A stretch of 11,283 nucleotides of DNA from Bacteroidota bacterium (GTDB lineage Bacteria > Bacteroidota > Ignavibacteria > Ignavibacteriales > Melioribacteraceae). This document shows, piece by piece, positions 1-5,871 of the stretch. The notes below the pieces were generated by a model. That model saw only the letters and a list, made by a program, of their open reading frames with translations, had not been told where the DNA came from and did no database searches. The DNA lies in contig JAJYMU010000076.1 in assembly GCA_021786655.1 (NCBI GenBank), positions 1-11,283 on the forward strand, in the 5' to 3' direction. A program made the translations under genes and the position numbers. Within the stretch, counting starts at the first letter, position 1. Every line of letters starts with the position of its first letter.

Positions 1-350
1 TTGAAAAACTCCGCTTGGAAGGTGGGAAATTCCTCTATCAAAATGTCATTCAAAAAGTTCTTGAGTGGAACCAACATAAAAATTGTGGAATTGTGTTCGG
101 CGCAACTAATTCGGAAGAACTGAAAATGAATATCAGCTCATTCGGCGGATTGCCGGTACTTCTGCCGGGTGTCGGCGTTCAAGGCGGAAGTCTGGATGAT
201 ATTGTTCGAATCTTTTCCGAAGCGAAAAATCAAAATTACATTGTTAATGTTAGCCGTTCACTTATCTATTCCGACTCAACAAAAAACTTCGGCGAAGTTG
301 TAAACAAAACTCTCAAAAGCTACAATCACTCCGTTCAATCGCTAAAATAA
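1..350 (+). CDS. pyrF: Orotidine 5'-phosphate decarboxylase (type 2), C-terminal part; 5' end outside window
   Basis: Catalyses decarboxylation of OMP to UMP, the last step of de novo pyrimidine synthesis, in the cytosol. The reading frame is open from base 3, so the gene starts before the window; about 115 codons remain. A TTG at 15 is in frame but is an internal leucine, not a start. Seen in the sequence: GIVFGAT followed by SEEL, then LLPGVGVQGG, then VNVSRSLIY. In order and spacing these match the C-terminal phosphate-binding part of the long (type 2) PyrF family, which reads roughly VGAT...PGVGAQGG...NVSR. The N-terminal half with the Asp/Lys catalytic residues is not in view, so activity cannot be judged. 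A 108-base gap separates it from the next gene. No hairpin terminator is visible after the stop. Confidence 0.88.
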   Translation, partial: EKLRLEGGKFLYQNVIQKVLEWNQHKNCGIVFGATNSEELKMNISSFGGLPVLLPGVGVQGGSLDDIVRIFSEAKNQNYIVNVSRSLIYSDSTKNFGEVVNKTLKSYNHSVQSLK

Positions 351-458
351 ATTAGTTAACAATAGCATTTAGATTCATATTATATTAATTTAAAATCAGA
401 AGTAAGAGTTCTATCATTATTTCCTTTACGTTAAGTTCGCATTCAATCGCGGATTAAA

Positions 459-1940
459 ATGCATAAAGAGCCCAAGGTAAGCGAAAGCTCACTCTACCAA
501 GTATGGAAAAACCAAAGATTCAAATCCTCTCTTAAAACCGGAGCCGGCGAAGAAATTACGGTGCTTGATGCCGGTAACCACAACGATTCTACAAGCGGTC
601 CAGATTTCAAAAACGCACGGATTCGAATCGGCAACCTAACGTACGTCGGCGATATCGAGATCGACAGCAACTACTCGGATTGGAAATCGCACGGACACAA
701 CATAGACAACAAATACTCTAAAGTTGTTTTACACGCCTCACTATTCAATAGAAATCATTACGGATTTGTTTACACGCGCGACGGAAGGAAAATCCCTTCA
801 ATTTGTCTTTCGGAGTTCATCGATCAATCGATCTTAGAGAATTTCCGCAAAGAAGCGAGCGATAATCAGACGGAAGCAAAATCGGATTTGAAATGCAGCG
901 ATGCAATTAAGGCAATTGAAAGTGCGACGAAAGAAAAATTTTTGTATCAGCTCGGTGCTCAAAGGTTCGAAAAGAAATGCAAGAAGGTTTACGACCGTTT
1001 GAAAGAAATACAGTTTCTGAAAGAACTTAACATTAAGGAGCCGGTTGTTTCGTATGAATTGACGAGTAAATTTCATGAGAAAGAATTCAAGCATTCGGAT
1101 TTTGTCTCGAAAGAAATTTGGATGCAGCTTTTTTACGAACTTGTGTTTGAAGCGCTCGGATATTCAAAAAACAAATCCCAGATGATGAGTCTTGCACAAG
1201 CGGCAAACATTCCGTTTCTGCTGAAGATTGAACAGGACGGCGTTATTATTGAAAAATATGAGTCGGCTCTTTTTAACATAAGCGGCTTGGCTAATAGTAA
1301 GGAAAGCGTTACCGAGCAGGTATCGAAAGAATACCTTGAGAGAATTTCGCTGCATTGGAATTCGATCGGTTCGTTGTATGATGGAAAAACTTTTGATGAA
1401 GCTCATTGGCATTTCTTCCGGTTGCGCCCTCAAAATTTCCCAACTGTCCGGATTGCCGGCGGTGCGCGGCTTCTGAAAGAGCTTATTCATAATAATCTTA
1501 TCGGAACACTTGCCAAGAAGATCGTAGAAATCCATAATCTTACCGTGCTTATAAATTCTTTGAGATCGCTTTTCGTAATTAGATCCGACGGCTTCTGGAG
1601 AAATCATTACGTGCTCGATCAGCCTGCAAACGGAGAAATTAAATATTTTATTGGAGCTTCGCGGGCTGATGAAATTGTTGTGAATGTAATTTTACCTTTC
1701 TTCGCCGTTTATTTCGAAGTTTTCGGCAACCGGAATGTTTCGAAGAAAATTCTGAAGATTTACGGAATCTATGAACAGAAATCTGAGAACCAAATTATTA
1801 CGGATGTTGCCGAAGCGCTCAAACTAAAAGATTTGATGAAGCGGACAATTTACTCGCAAGGAATGATTGAGTTGTTCAGAAATTTCTGTTCGAAGAATAA
1901 ATGTTTGGAATGTGAAATAGGGAAGATGGTATTTAATTAG
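459..1940 (+). CDS. DUF2851 family protein (function unknown)
   Basis: A 493-residue protein with the hallmarks of DUF2851, an uncharacterised family found mainly in Bacteroidetes/Chlorobi. The N-terminal block is best preserved: SLYQVWKNQRF (11-21), then SGPDFKNARI (46-55), GDIEID (64-69), SDW (73-75), and H78, H80, D83 before KVVLHAS. A middle segment has EALGYSKNKSQM, and RLRPQNFPTVRIAGGARLL precedes a helical C-terminal part. The tail carries C477, C482 and C485 (C-x4-C-x2-C), a conserved-looking Cys cluster that could bind metal (inference). As I recall it, the family motif reads VEIH where this protein has IEID, so D69 replaces a His. The clustered Asp/Glu/His residues suggest a catalytic or metal site, but no reaction is established. 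ATG 459 places the SLYQVWK motif near the N-terminus, as usual for the family; no good Shine-Dalgarno precedes it. The stop codon overlaps that of the convergent gene. No signal peptide or membrane segment. Confidence 0.85.
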   Translation: MHKEPKVSESSLYQVWKNQRFKSSLKTGAGEEITVLDAGNHNDSTSGPDFKNARIRIGNLTYVGDIEIDSNYSDWKSHGHNIDNKYSKVVLHASLFNRNHYGFVYTRDGRKIPSICLSEFIDQSILENFRKEASDNQTEAKSDLKCSDAIKAIESATKEKFLYQLGAQRFEKKCKKVYDRLKEIQFLKELNIKEPVVSYELTSKFHEKEFKHSDFVSKEIWMQLFYELVFEALGYSKNKSQMMSLAQAANIPFLLKIEQDGVIIEKYESALFNISGLANSKESVTEQVSKEYLERISLHWNSIGSLYDGKTFDEAHWHFFRLRPQNFPTVRIAGGARLLKELIHNNLIGTLAKKIVEIHNLTVLINSLRSLFVIRSDGFWRNHYVLDQPANGEIKYFIGASRADEIVVNVILPFFAVYFEVFGNRNVSKKILKIYGIYEQKSENQIITDVAEALKLKDLMKRTIYSQGMIELFRNFCSKNKCLECEIGKMVFN

Positions 1941-2542
1941 TTGGAATTGCCTGTAAGTCGGTTGATTTCGTCCCGTAATTTTACCGCCCGTTCGTAATCT
2001 TCTTTTTCTATTGCCTCTCTCAACAAATTCTGTAATTGAGCCAAGCGTGTTTCCGGCGTGCTTTTCTTTGGAGTTTTATGTTCGGTGCCGGGAGTATCGA
2101 TAGCCGAATTAATCTCTTCTTCACTTTCTTCGCTTGATGGTACAAATGCGGCGATCTTCATAACATCTTCGGACACATAAAGCGGTGCGCCTGTACGGAC
2201 GGCTAGCGCAATTGCATCGCTAGGACGTGAATCAATTTCATTCGTCATAGAAGAAATTTCCAAGATGATCTTTGCGTAAAAAGTATTTTCTCTCAACTCG
2301 TTAATAATAACTTCCGAGATTGTGCCACCCAAATTTTCGATAACATTTTTCATAAGATCGTGTGTCAACGGCCGCGGCGGTTTAATACCTTCCATTTCAA
2401 GTGCAATCGATTGGGCTTCGAATTGACCTATGATAATCGGCAATCTGCGTACACCGTAGATTTCTTTCAGCAGCAAAGCATAAGCTCCGCCAGCCGACGG
2501 GCTGGCGGATAATCCTAATATCTCAACTTGAATCTTATTCAC
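1937..2542 (-). CDS. Bifunctional nuclease (BFN/DUF151) domain protein with C-terminal UvrB/UvrC motif
   Basis: A 201-residue protein with two recognisable parts. Residues 1 to about 135 are a BFN/DUF151 domain: VEILGLSASPSAGGAYAL, RRLPIIIGQFEAQSIALEMEG, RPLTHDLM and the RPSDAIALAVRTGAPLYV block that is most diagnostic of the family. A charged, Ser/Glu/Pro-rich linker (about 136-165) leads to a UvrB/UvrC-type helical hairpin, LLREAIEKEDYERAVKLRDEI. A plant BFN homologue has reported DNase/RNase activity. The bacterial role is not settled, so a nucleic-acid function is inferred from the family. The start is GTG at 2542, with AGAAGAG a few bases upstream; it gives the usual family N-terminus. 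It is the last gene after etfB and etfA, 9 bases from etfA, so probably co-transcribed. The coding sequence contains a GC-rich perfect inverted repeat (separate entry) that encodes SASPSAGG without changing the expected protein length. Confidence 0.88.
   Translation of the reverse strand: MNKIQVEILGLSASPSAGGAYALLLKEIYGVRRLPIIIGQFEAQSIALEMEGIKPPRPLTHDLMKNVIENLGGTISEVIINELRENTFYAKIILEISSMTNEIDSRPSDAIALAVRTGAPLYVSEDVMKIAAFVPSSEESEEEINSAIDTPGTEHKTPKKSTPETRLAQLQNLLREAIEKEDYERAVKLRDEINRLTGNSN
2487..2508. repeat. GC-rich perfect inverted repeat inside the BFN gene
   Basis: Arms CCGCCAGCC (2487-2495) and GGCTGGCGG (2500-2508) are exact reverse complements around a 4-base loop, GACG. The element is about 86% GC in a gene that is otherwise near 45%. 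It sits about 12 codons after the start of the BFN gene and is translated there. It resembles short palindromic units with CCGCCAG/CTGGCGG cores that I recall from other AT-rich environmental bacterial genomes, but I cannot confirm kinship. No second copy is visible in this window. A hairpin this close to the start could slow translation or be bound by protein or RNA; that is inference. Confidence 0.75.
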
Positions 2543-2551
2543 AATACTCTT

Positions 2552-3520
2552 CTATGATTTTATTTTCTTTATCTCTTCCGTTAACACAGGCACCACTTCA
2601 AAAAGATCTCCAACTATTCCGTAGTCAGCAACTTGAAAAATCGGTGCATCTTTATCTTTATTGATAGCGACAATATACTTAGAAGAACGCATTCCGGCTA
2701 AATGTTGAATCGCTCCGGAAATTCCAAGTGCAATATATAGAGTTGGCGAAACAGTTTTTCCGGTTTGTCCAACTTGCTCACCGTGCGGGCGCCATCCGGC
2801 ATCAACAGCAGCTCTTGAAGCGCCGGTTGCGGCGCCGAGAACGCTTGCCAATTCTTCAACAAGATGAAAATGTTCCGGCCCTTTCAAACCGCGTCCGCCG
2901 GAAACAATTATATCGGCTTCGGCAACATCCAGTTTGCCTTCCGCCTTCTTAATATCTGTGACTTTGACATTTAAGTTGGGCGCTTCAACATTAACAAGAT
3001 TGATTTCAGCTTTGTTCCCGCTCGCTGTACCGGGATTGAAAACATTAGGTCTAAGCGAAAAGATTTTTTTAATCGAAGTGATTTTTAGATCGGCCATAGC
3101 TTTGCCGGCATAAACCGGTCTTGTTGCAATGATTTCTCCGTTCTCAAAGTTCAATGCGGTGCAGTCCATTGCCAAGCCGGCATCAATTTTTGCACTCAAC
3201 CTAGGCGCTAAATCTTTTCCCAAAGATGTATTGCCGAAAAACAAAATATCGAAGCCGTTATCATTTACAAATTTTGTGATTAGTTCAGTATAAGCGCTCG
3301 GTGAATAGTTTGCTAAATCGGAATTCTTTAAGTGCGTAACCTTGCCGATTCCGTAACCACCGAGAGAATTCAAATTGCTGATCTCGTTGCCTATCGTTAA
3401 TGCTTCAGCGCTTCCTGAAAGTTTTGTCGCGAAGTCTGAAGCAACCTTAGCAGCTTCGAGAGATGATTTTTTTATTTGTCCGTCTCTTTGTTCGATGAAA
3501 ACTAAAATTTTATTTGCCAT
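2552..3520 (-). CDS. etfA: Electron transfer flavoprotein subunit alpha
   Basis: Large subunit of the soluble ETF heterodimer, which holds FAD and passes electrons from acyl-CoA and related dehydrogenases to the membrane quinone pool. At 322 residues it has normal length. The N-terminal half (1 to about 195) is the ETF alpha/beta domain. The C-terminal FAD domain shows VSGGRGLKG (206-214), then GASRAAVDAGW, GEQVGQTGKTVSP (247-259), LGISGAIQHLAGM (265-277) and the end block FQVADYGIVGD (295-305). These match canonical non-bifurcating EtfA closely; the assignment to the canonical group is my judgement from these motifs. The ATG at 3520 is preceded by AGAGGG at a suitable distance. It lies 9 bases after etfB and 9 bases before the BFN gene, on the same strand. 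Only an electron-transfer partner such as ETF:quinone oxidoreductase is missing from view. Confidence 0.96.
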   Translation of the reverse strand: MANKILVFIEQRDGQIKKSSLEAAKVASDFATKLSGSAEALTIGNEISNLNSLGGYGIGKVTHLKNSDLANYSPSAYTELITKFVNDNGFDILFFGNTSLGKDLAPRLSAKIDAGLAMDCTALNFENGEIIATRPVYAGKAMADLKITSIKKIFSLRPNVFNPGTASGNKAEINLVNVEAPNLNVKVTDIKKAEGKLDVAEADIIVSGGRGLKGPEHFHLVEELASVLGAATGASRAAVDAGWRPHGEQVGQTGKTVSPTLYIALGISGAIQHLAGMRSSKYIVAINKDKDAPIFQVADYGIVGDLFEVVPVLTEEIKKIKS

Positions 3521-3529
3521 GTCGCCCTC

Positions 3530-4276
3530 TTAAATTACTTTTGCTTCTTCTCTTAATAAACGAACCAATTCCGGAACGACAGTTGCGTCAGATCCTAGAA
3601 TTTTTCCAGCCTGTTTGGATGGCGGTCTCTTCATTGCAATAACTTCGGTAAAGTTGGTTGCAGCTGCCGGTGATTTTTCGGCAATCTCTTTTTTCTTAGC
3701 AGCCATTATACCTTTTAGAGAAGCATAGCGCGGTTCGTTCAGACCTTTCTGAGCAGTTATGAGAGCAGGCAGCGTTGTTTCAACTATTTCTTTGCCTCCT
3801 TCAATTTCTCTTTCGCAAGTAATTTTATTTCCGTCGAGTGCAAAACTTACAGCGACGGAAACGCAATTGTAACCTAATAACTCGGCTGTAATTTGTCCTA
3901 CGGCAGAGTTATCATAATCAACAGATTGTTTGCCGAAGAAAACCAATTCCGCGCCTTGAGCTTTGATTTCGTCTGCAAGAGCTTTTGCAACCGATAAAGA
4001 ATCGCGATAACCGCCGTCTTTGAGGAGAACGGCATTATCTATCCCCATTGCAAGTGCTTTTCTTAATGTCTCTTTGTTGGCGTCCGAGCCCAAACTGATT
4101 GCAACGGTCTCGCCGCCAAGTTTTTCTTTTGTCTTCAATGCTTCTTCAATAGCAAACTCGTCGTAAGGATTAACAACATACGTAACACCGTTGGGGTCTA
4201 TTGTTTTTCCATCGCTTCCGATGTTAATCTTTGCCGCAGTATCAGGAACATGGCTGACACAAACTGCAATTTTCAT
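3530..4276 (-). CDS. etfB: Electron transfer flavoprotein subunit beta
   Basis: Small ETF subunit that contributes the nucleotide (AMP) site and the loop that docks on partner dehydrogenases. The 248-residue length is typical. Diagnostic stretches: MKIAVCVSHVPDT at the start, VVNPYDEFAIEEAL (34-47), ALAMGIDNAVLL, FFGKQSVDYDNSAVGQ (113-128) and GLNEPRYASLKGIMAAKKKEI (178-198). The last corresponds to the LNEPRYA...IMKAKKK recognition loop of human/Paracoccus-type ETF-beta, which supports a canonical dehydrogenase-serving ETF. The start is well supported: ATG at 4276 follows a strong GGAGG (complement of 4281-4285) with 4 bases between. It is the first gene of the etfB-etfA-BFN unit and faces the clpS-led unit across a 126-base divergent intergenic region. 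Confidence 0.96.
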   Translation of the reverse strand: MKIAVCVSHVPDTAAKINIGSDGKTIDPNGVTYVVNPYDEFAIEEALKTKEKLGGETVAISLGSDANKETLRKALAMGIDNAVLLKDGGYRDSLSVAKALADEIKAQGAELVFFGKQSVDYDNSAVGQITAELLGYNCVSVAVSFALDGNKITCEREIEGGKEIVETTLPALITAQKGLNEPRYASLKGIMAAKKKEIAEKSPAAATNFTEVIAMKRPPSKQAGKILGSDATVVPELVRLLREEAKVI

Positions 4277-4402
4277 TACACCTCCGAGATTTCAAAAAGA
4301 TTTGTGGATTATTTTTTATAAATCATTACCGAAACAAATATAATTAAAATTTATTTTTGTGAGGCAATTTTATAAATTGAATTAGAACTCAAGTAGTTTT
4401 AT
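4277..4402. promoter_or_regulatory. Divergent intergenic region carrying probable promoters for the etf and clpS-led units
   Basis: This 126-base, very AT-rich gap separates two divergently oriented transcription units, so both promoters are expected here. On the minus strand there is TATATTTG (complement of 4335-4342), which fits the Bacteroidetes-type TAnnTTTG element, about 60 bases before etfB. On the plus strand TATTTTTG (4352-4359) fits the same pattern, about 44 bases before ATG 4403. Neither has a convincing upstream TTTG partner at the usual distance, so promoter positions are tentative. The strong etfB Shine-Dalgarno sequence lies at 4281-4285 on the minus strand. Confidence 0.4.
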
Positions 4403-4474
4403 ATGAATGATGAACTTCAGACCGGAAAAATTAGCCCGGAAGAAGATGAAGAAATTTCGATTGCTCTCCCTTAA
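4403..4474 (+). pseudogene. N-terminal part of the clpS-like frame, ended by an in-frame TAA
   Basis: ATG 4403 is in the same frame as the ClpS-like core that begins at 4475. The 23 codons between ATG and TAA encode an acidic, flexible-looking stretch (MNDELQTGKISPEEDEE, then ISIALP), as expected of a ClpS N-terminal extension. The single interruption is TAA at 4472-4474. It falls where ClpS proteins usually have an aromatic or basic residue just before the first strand (P-x-(R/K)-V-V-L). One base change (TAA from TAT, TAC or AAA) would restore a continuous protein of 95 codons. It may be a real nonsense mutation, a sequencing or assembly error, or an upstream mini-ORF followed by re-initiation at GTG 4481. 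Confidence 0.65.
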
Positions 4475-4480
4475 AGAGTT

Positions 4481-4690
4481 GTGTTATTCAATGATGAATG
4501 GCACAGTTTCGACGAGGTGATCAACCAAATTGTTAAAGCAGTTAAATGCAGTTACGAAGAAGCACGTTCATTTGCATTTGAAGCGCACGTTAAAGGCAAA
4601 GCGGTCGTTTTCAAAGGCGAACTTAGCAAATGTTTGAAAGTCACTTCGGTTCTTGAAGAAATTAGTTTACACACCCAAATAGTCTCGTGA
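4481..4690 (+). CDS. clpS: ClpS-like ATP-dependent protease adaptor core, probably truncated at the N-terminus
   Basis: ClpS hands proteins with N-degrons to the ClpA/ClpC-ClpP protease. The 69 codons from GTG 4481 encode the ClpS core: VLFNDEWHSFDEVINQI matches the LFNDD.HTFDEV pattern with the acidic pocket residues, and FEAHVKGKAVVFKGEL matches the (A/E)-H-x-x-G-K-A segment containing the conserved pocket His. SVLEEISLHTQI matches the end of short ClpS-like proteins. Starting at GTG 4481 would remove the N-terminal extension and the first residues of strand 1 (R-V before V-L-F-N-D). In E. coli the extension is needed to deliver substrates. A weak purine run, AAAGAG (4473-4478), lies only two bases upstream, which is too close for a good ribosome binding site. 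The natural gene probably began at ATG 4403 and is interrupted by TAA at 4472. No clpA or clpC is in the window. It is first in the run leading to the YchF-like gene, 86 bases downstream. Confidence 0.8.
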   Translation: MLFNDEWHSFDEVINQIVKAVKCSYEEARSFAFEAHVKGKAVVFKGELSKCLKVTSVLEEISLHTQIVS

Positions 4691-4776
4691 AAGGTTTATC
4701 TATTCATTAATCTTTTCCTCTGGATTTTATATATATTTTGACAGCAAATTGGTTCCTCTAATTTTCGAGAGAGTTT

Positions 4777-5853
4777 ATGCAGATAGGTTTAGTCGGTCTT
4801 CAATATTCGGGTAAAACCACTTTATTCCACACACTTTCCCAAAGCAGTTCGGCATCTACGGCAAAAGAAGAAGCCGCGGTAGAAGTTGTAAAGGTGCCGG
4901 ATGATCGGCTCGATAATCTCACAAAAGTTTTTAATCCTAAGAAACAAATAAACGCAACAATAGAAGTGTTTGATCTTCCCGGGCTGAAAATGTCCGAAGA
5001 CAATAAAGTTAAAATTACTTCGGCATTTTTAAACGGTGTACGAAATAACGACGCACTGTTTTACGTAGTTCGCTCATTTGCCGATGATTCGGTGATTCAT
5101 CCAATGAAATCGATCGATCCGTTACGCGACATAGAATTCCTTGAAACGGAATTTCTTCTTTCCGACTTGGCGTTTTTGGAATCGCGTATCGAAAAACTAA
5201 AAAAGGATTTGTTGAAATCGAAAGATGAAAAACTGAAGCGCGAATTGCCCCTTCTTGAAAAGTGTATGGCTCATTGCGAACAAGAAATGCCTCTGAGAAC
5301 CATAGTGCTTGATGAAAACGAGAAAAAACTTTTATCCGGCTACCAACTTTTAACGCTTAAGTCTCTCGGCATAGCAGTAAATTTTGATGAAGGTTCTATA
5401 TCTAACGTTGATTCCGAAATAGAAAAAATAAAATTGAAGCTGGTTAAGAACGGCGCGATTATAATTCCGTTTTTTGCCAAGATTGAACTGGAACTGTCTG
5501 CACTTGGAACTGAAGACCAAGAAACTTTTATGAATGATTATGGTATTAAGGAATCGGCTTTAACAAAAATTTTGCGGACGTCGTATGAACTGCTCGGACT
5601 TCAATCATTCTTTACTGTCGGTGAAGACGAATGCCGCGCATGGACTATCAAGAAAAACTATACGGCACAGCAGGCGGCTGGAGTGATTCATACAGATTTC
5701 TTCAATAAGTTCATTAGAGCGGAAGTTGTTCATTACGAAGATTTTATGAAATACGAATCGTTCAGCAAATGTAAAGATGCCGGAGTGTGGCGGCTTGAGG
5801 GCAAAGAATATATTGTTAAAGACGGAGATATTCTAAATATTCGTCATAATTAA
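4777..5853 (+). CDS. YchF/OLA1-like nucleotide-binding protein, divergent paralogue (TRAFAC GTPase fold with C-terminal TGS/DUF933 domain)
   Basis: A 358-residue protein close to the usual YchF length of about 363. The C-terminal half is unmistakable: LLGLQSFFTVGEDECRAWT, TAQQAAGVIHTDFFNKFIRAEVVHYEDF, then EGKEYIVKDGDILN align with the YchF TGS/DUF933 domain. The G domain is more divergent. The P-loop is GLQYSGKTT (7-15) instead of G-x-P-N-V-G-K-S-T. Switch II is DLPGL (66-70), but the Gly-rich KGASKGEGLG segment that normally follows is replaced by KMSEDNKVK. VVRSF and DPLRDIEFLETEFLLSDL follow the family order. The base-recognition motif reads NFDE (202-205), matching the N-x-x-E that makes YchF prefer ATP. 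Residues about 130-170 look like the family's coiled-coil insertion. YchF binds ribosomes and is linked to stress responses; whether this variant does is unknown. ATG 4777 has AGAGAG upstream. pepD follows after 18 bases. Confidence 0.85.
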   Translation: MQIGLVGLQYSGKTTLFHTLSQSSSASTAKEEAAVEVVKVPDDRLDNLTKVFNPKKQINATIEVFDLPGLKMSEDNKVKITSAFLNGVRNNDALFYVVRSFADDSVIHPMKSIDPLRDIEFLETEFLLSDLAFLESRIEKLKKDLLKSKDEKLKRELPLLEKCMAHCEQEMPLRTIVLDENEKKLLSGYQLLTLKSLGIAVNFDEGSISNVDSEIEKIKLKLVKNGAIIIPFFAKIELELSALGTEDQETFMNDYGIKESALTKILRTSYELLGLQSFFTVGEDECRAWTIKKNYTAQQAAGVIHTDFFNKFIRAEVVHYEDFMKYESFSKCKDAGVWRLEGKEYIVKDGDILNIRHN

Positions 5854-5861
5854 ATTTGTTC

Positions 5862-5867
5862 GGGAGG
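5862..5867 (+). promoter_or_regulatory. Strong Shine-Dalgarno sequence for pepD
   Basis: GGGAGG ends four bases before ATG 5872. It is the clearest plus-strand ribosome binding site in the window and fixes the dipeptidase start. Most other plus-strand genes here have only loose purine runs, so strong translation of this gene is plausible. Confidence 0.8.
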
Positions 5868-5871
5868 AAAA

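Noticed and set aside
386..400. AATTTAAAATCAGA appears both upstream of the DUF2851 gene and near 11247-11260.
   Set aside because: A 14-base AT-rich match in 11 kb of AT-rich DNA, with no extension on either side and no shared context, is most simply chance.
1164..1607. Long minus-strand open frame inside the DUF2851 gene.
   Set aside because: It shows no recognisable motif and lies entirely inside a well-supported gene, so it is an antisense shadow. The same applies to open frames opposite the YchF-like, pepD and acyl-CoA synthetase genes.
4738..4765. TTGACA (4738-4743) before the YchF-like gene as a sigma70-type -35 box.
   Set aside because: No acceptable -10 hexamer lies 16-18 bases downstream (the bases there read ATTTTC), and the lineage probably uses different promoter elements.
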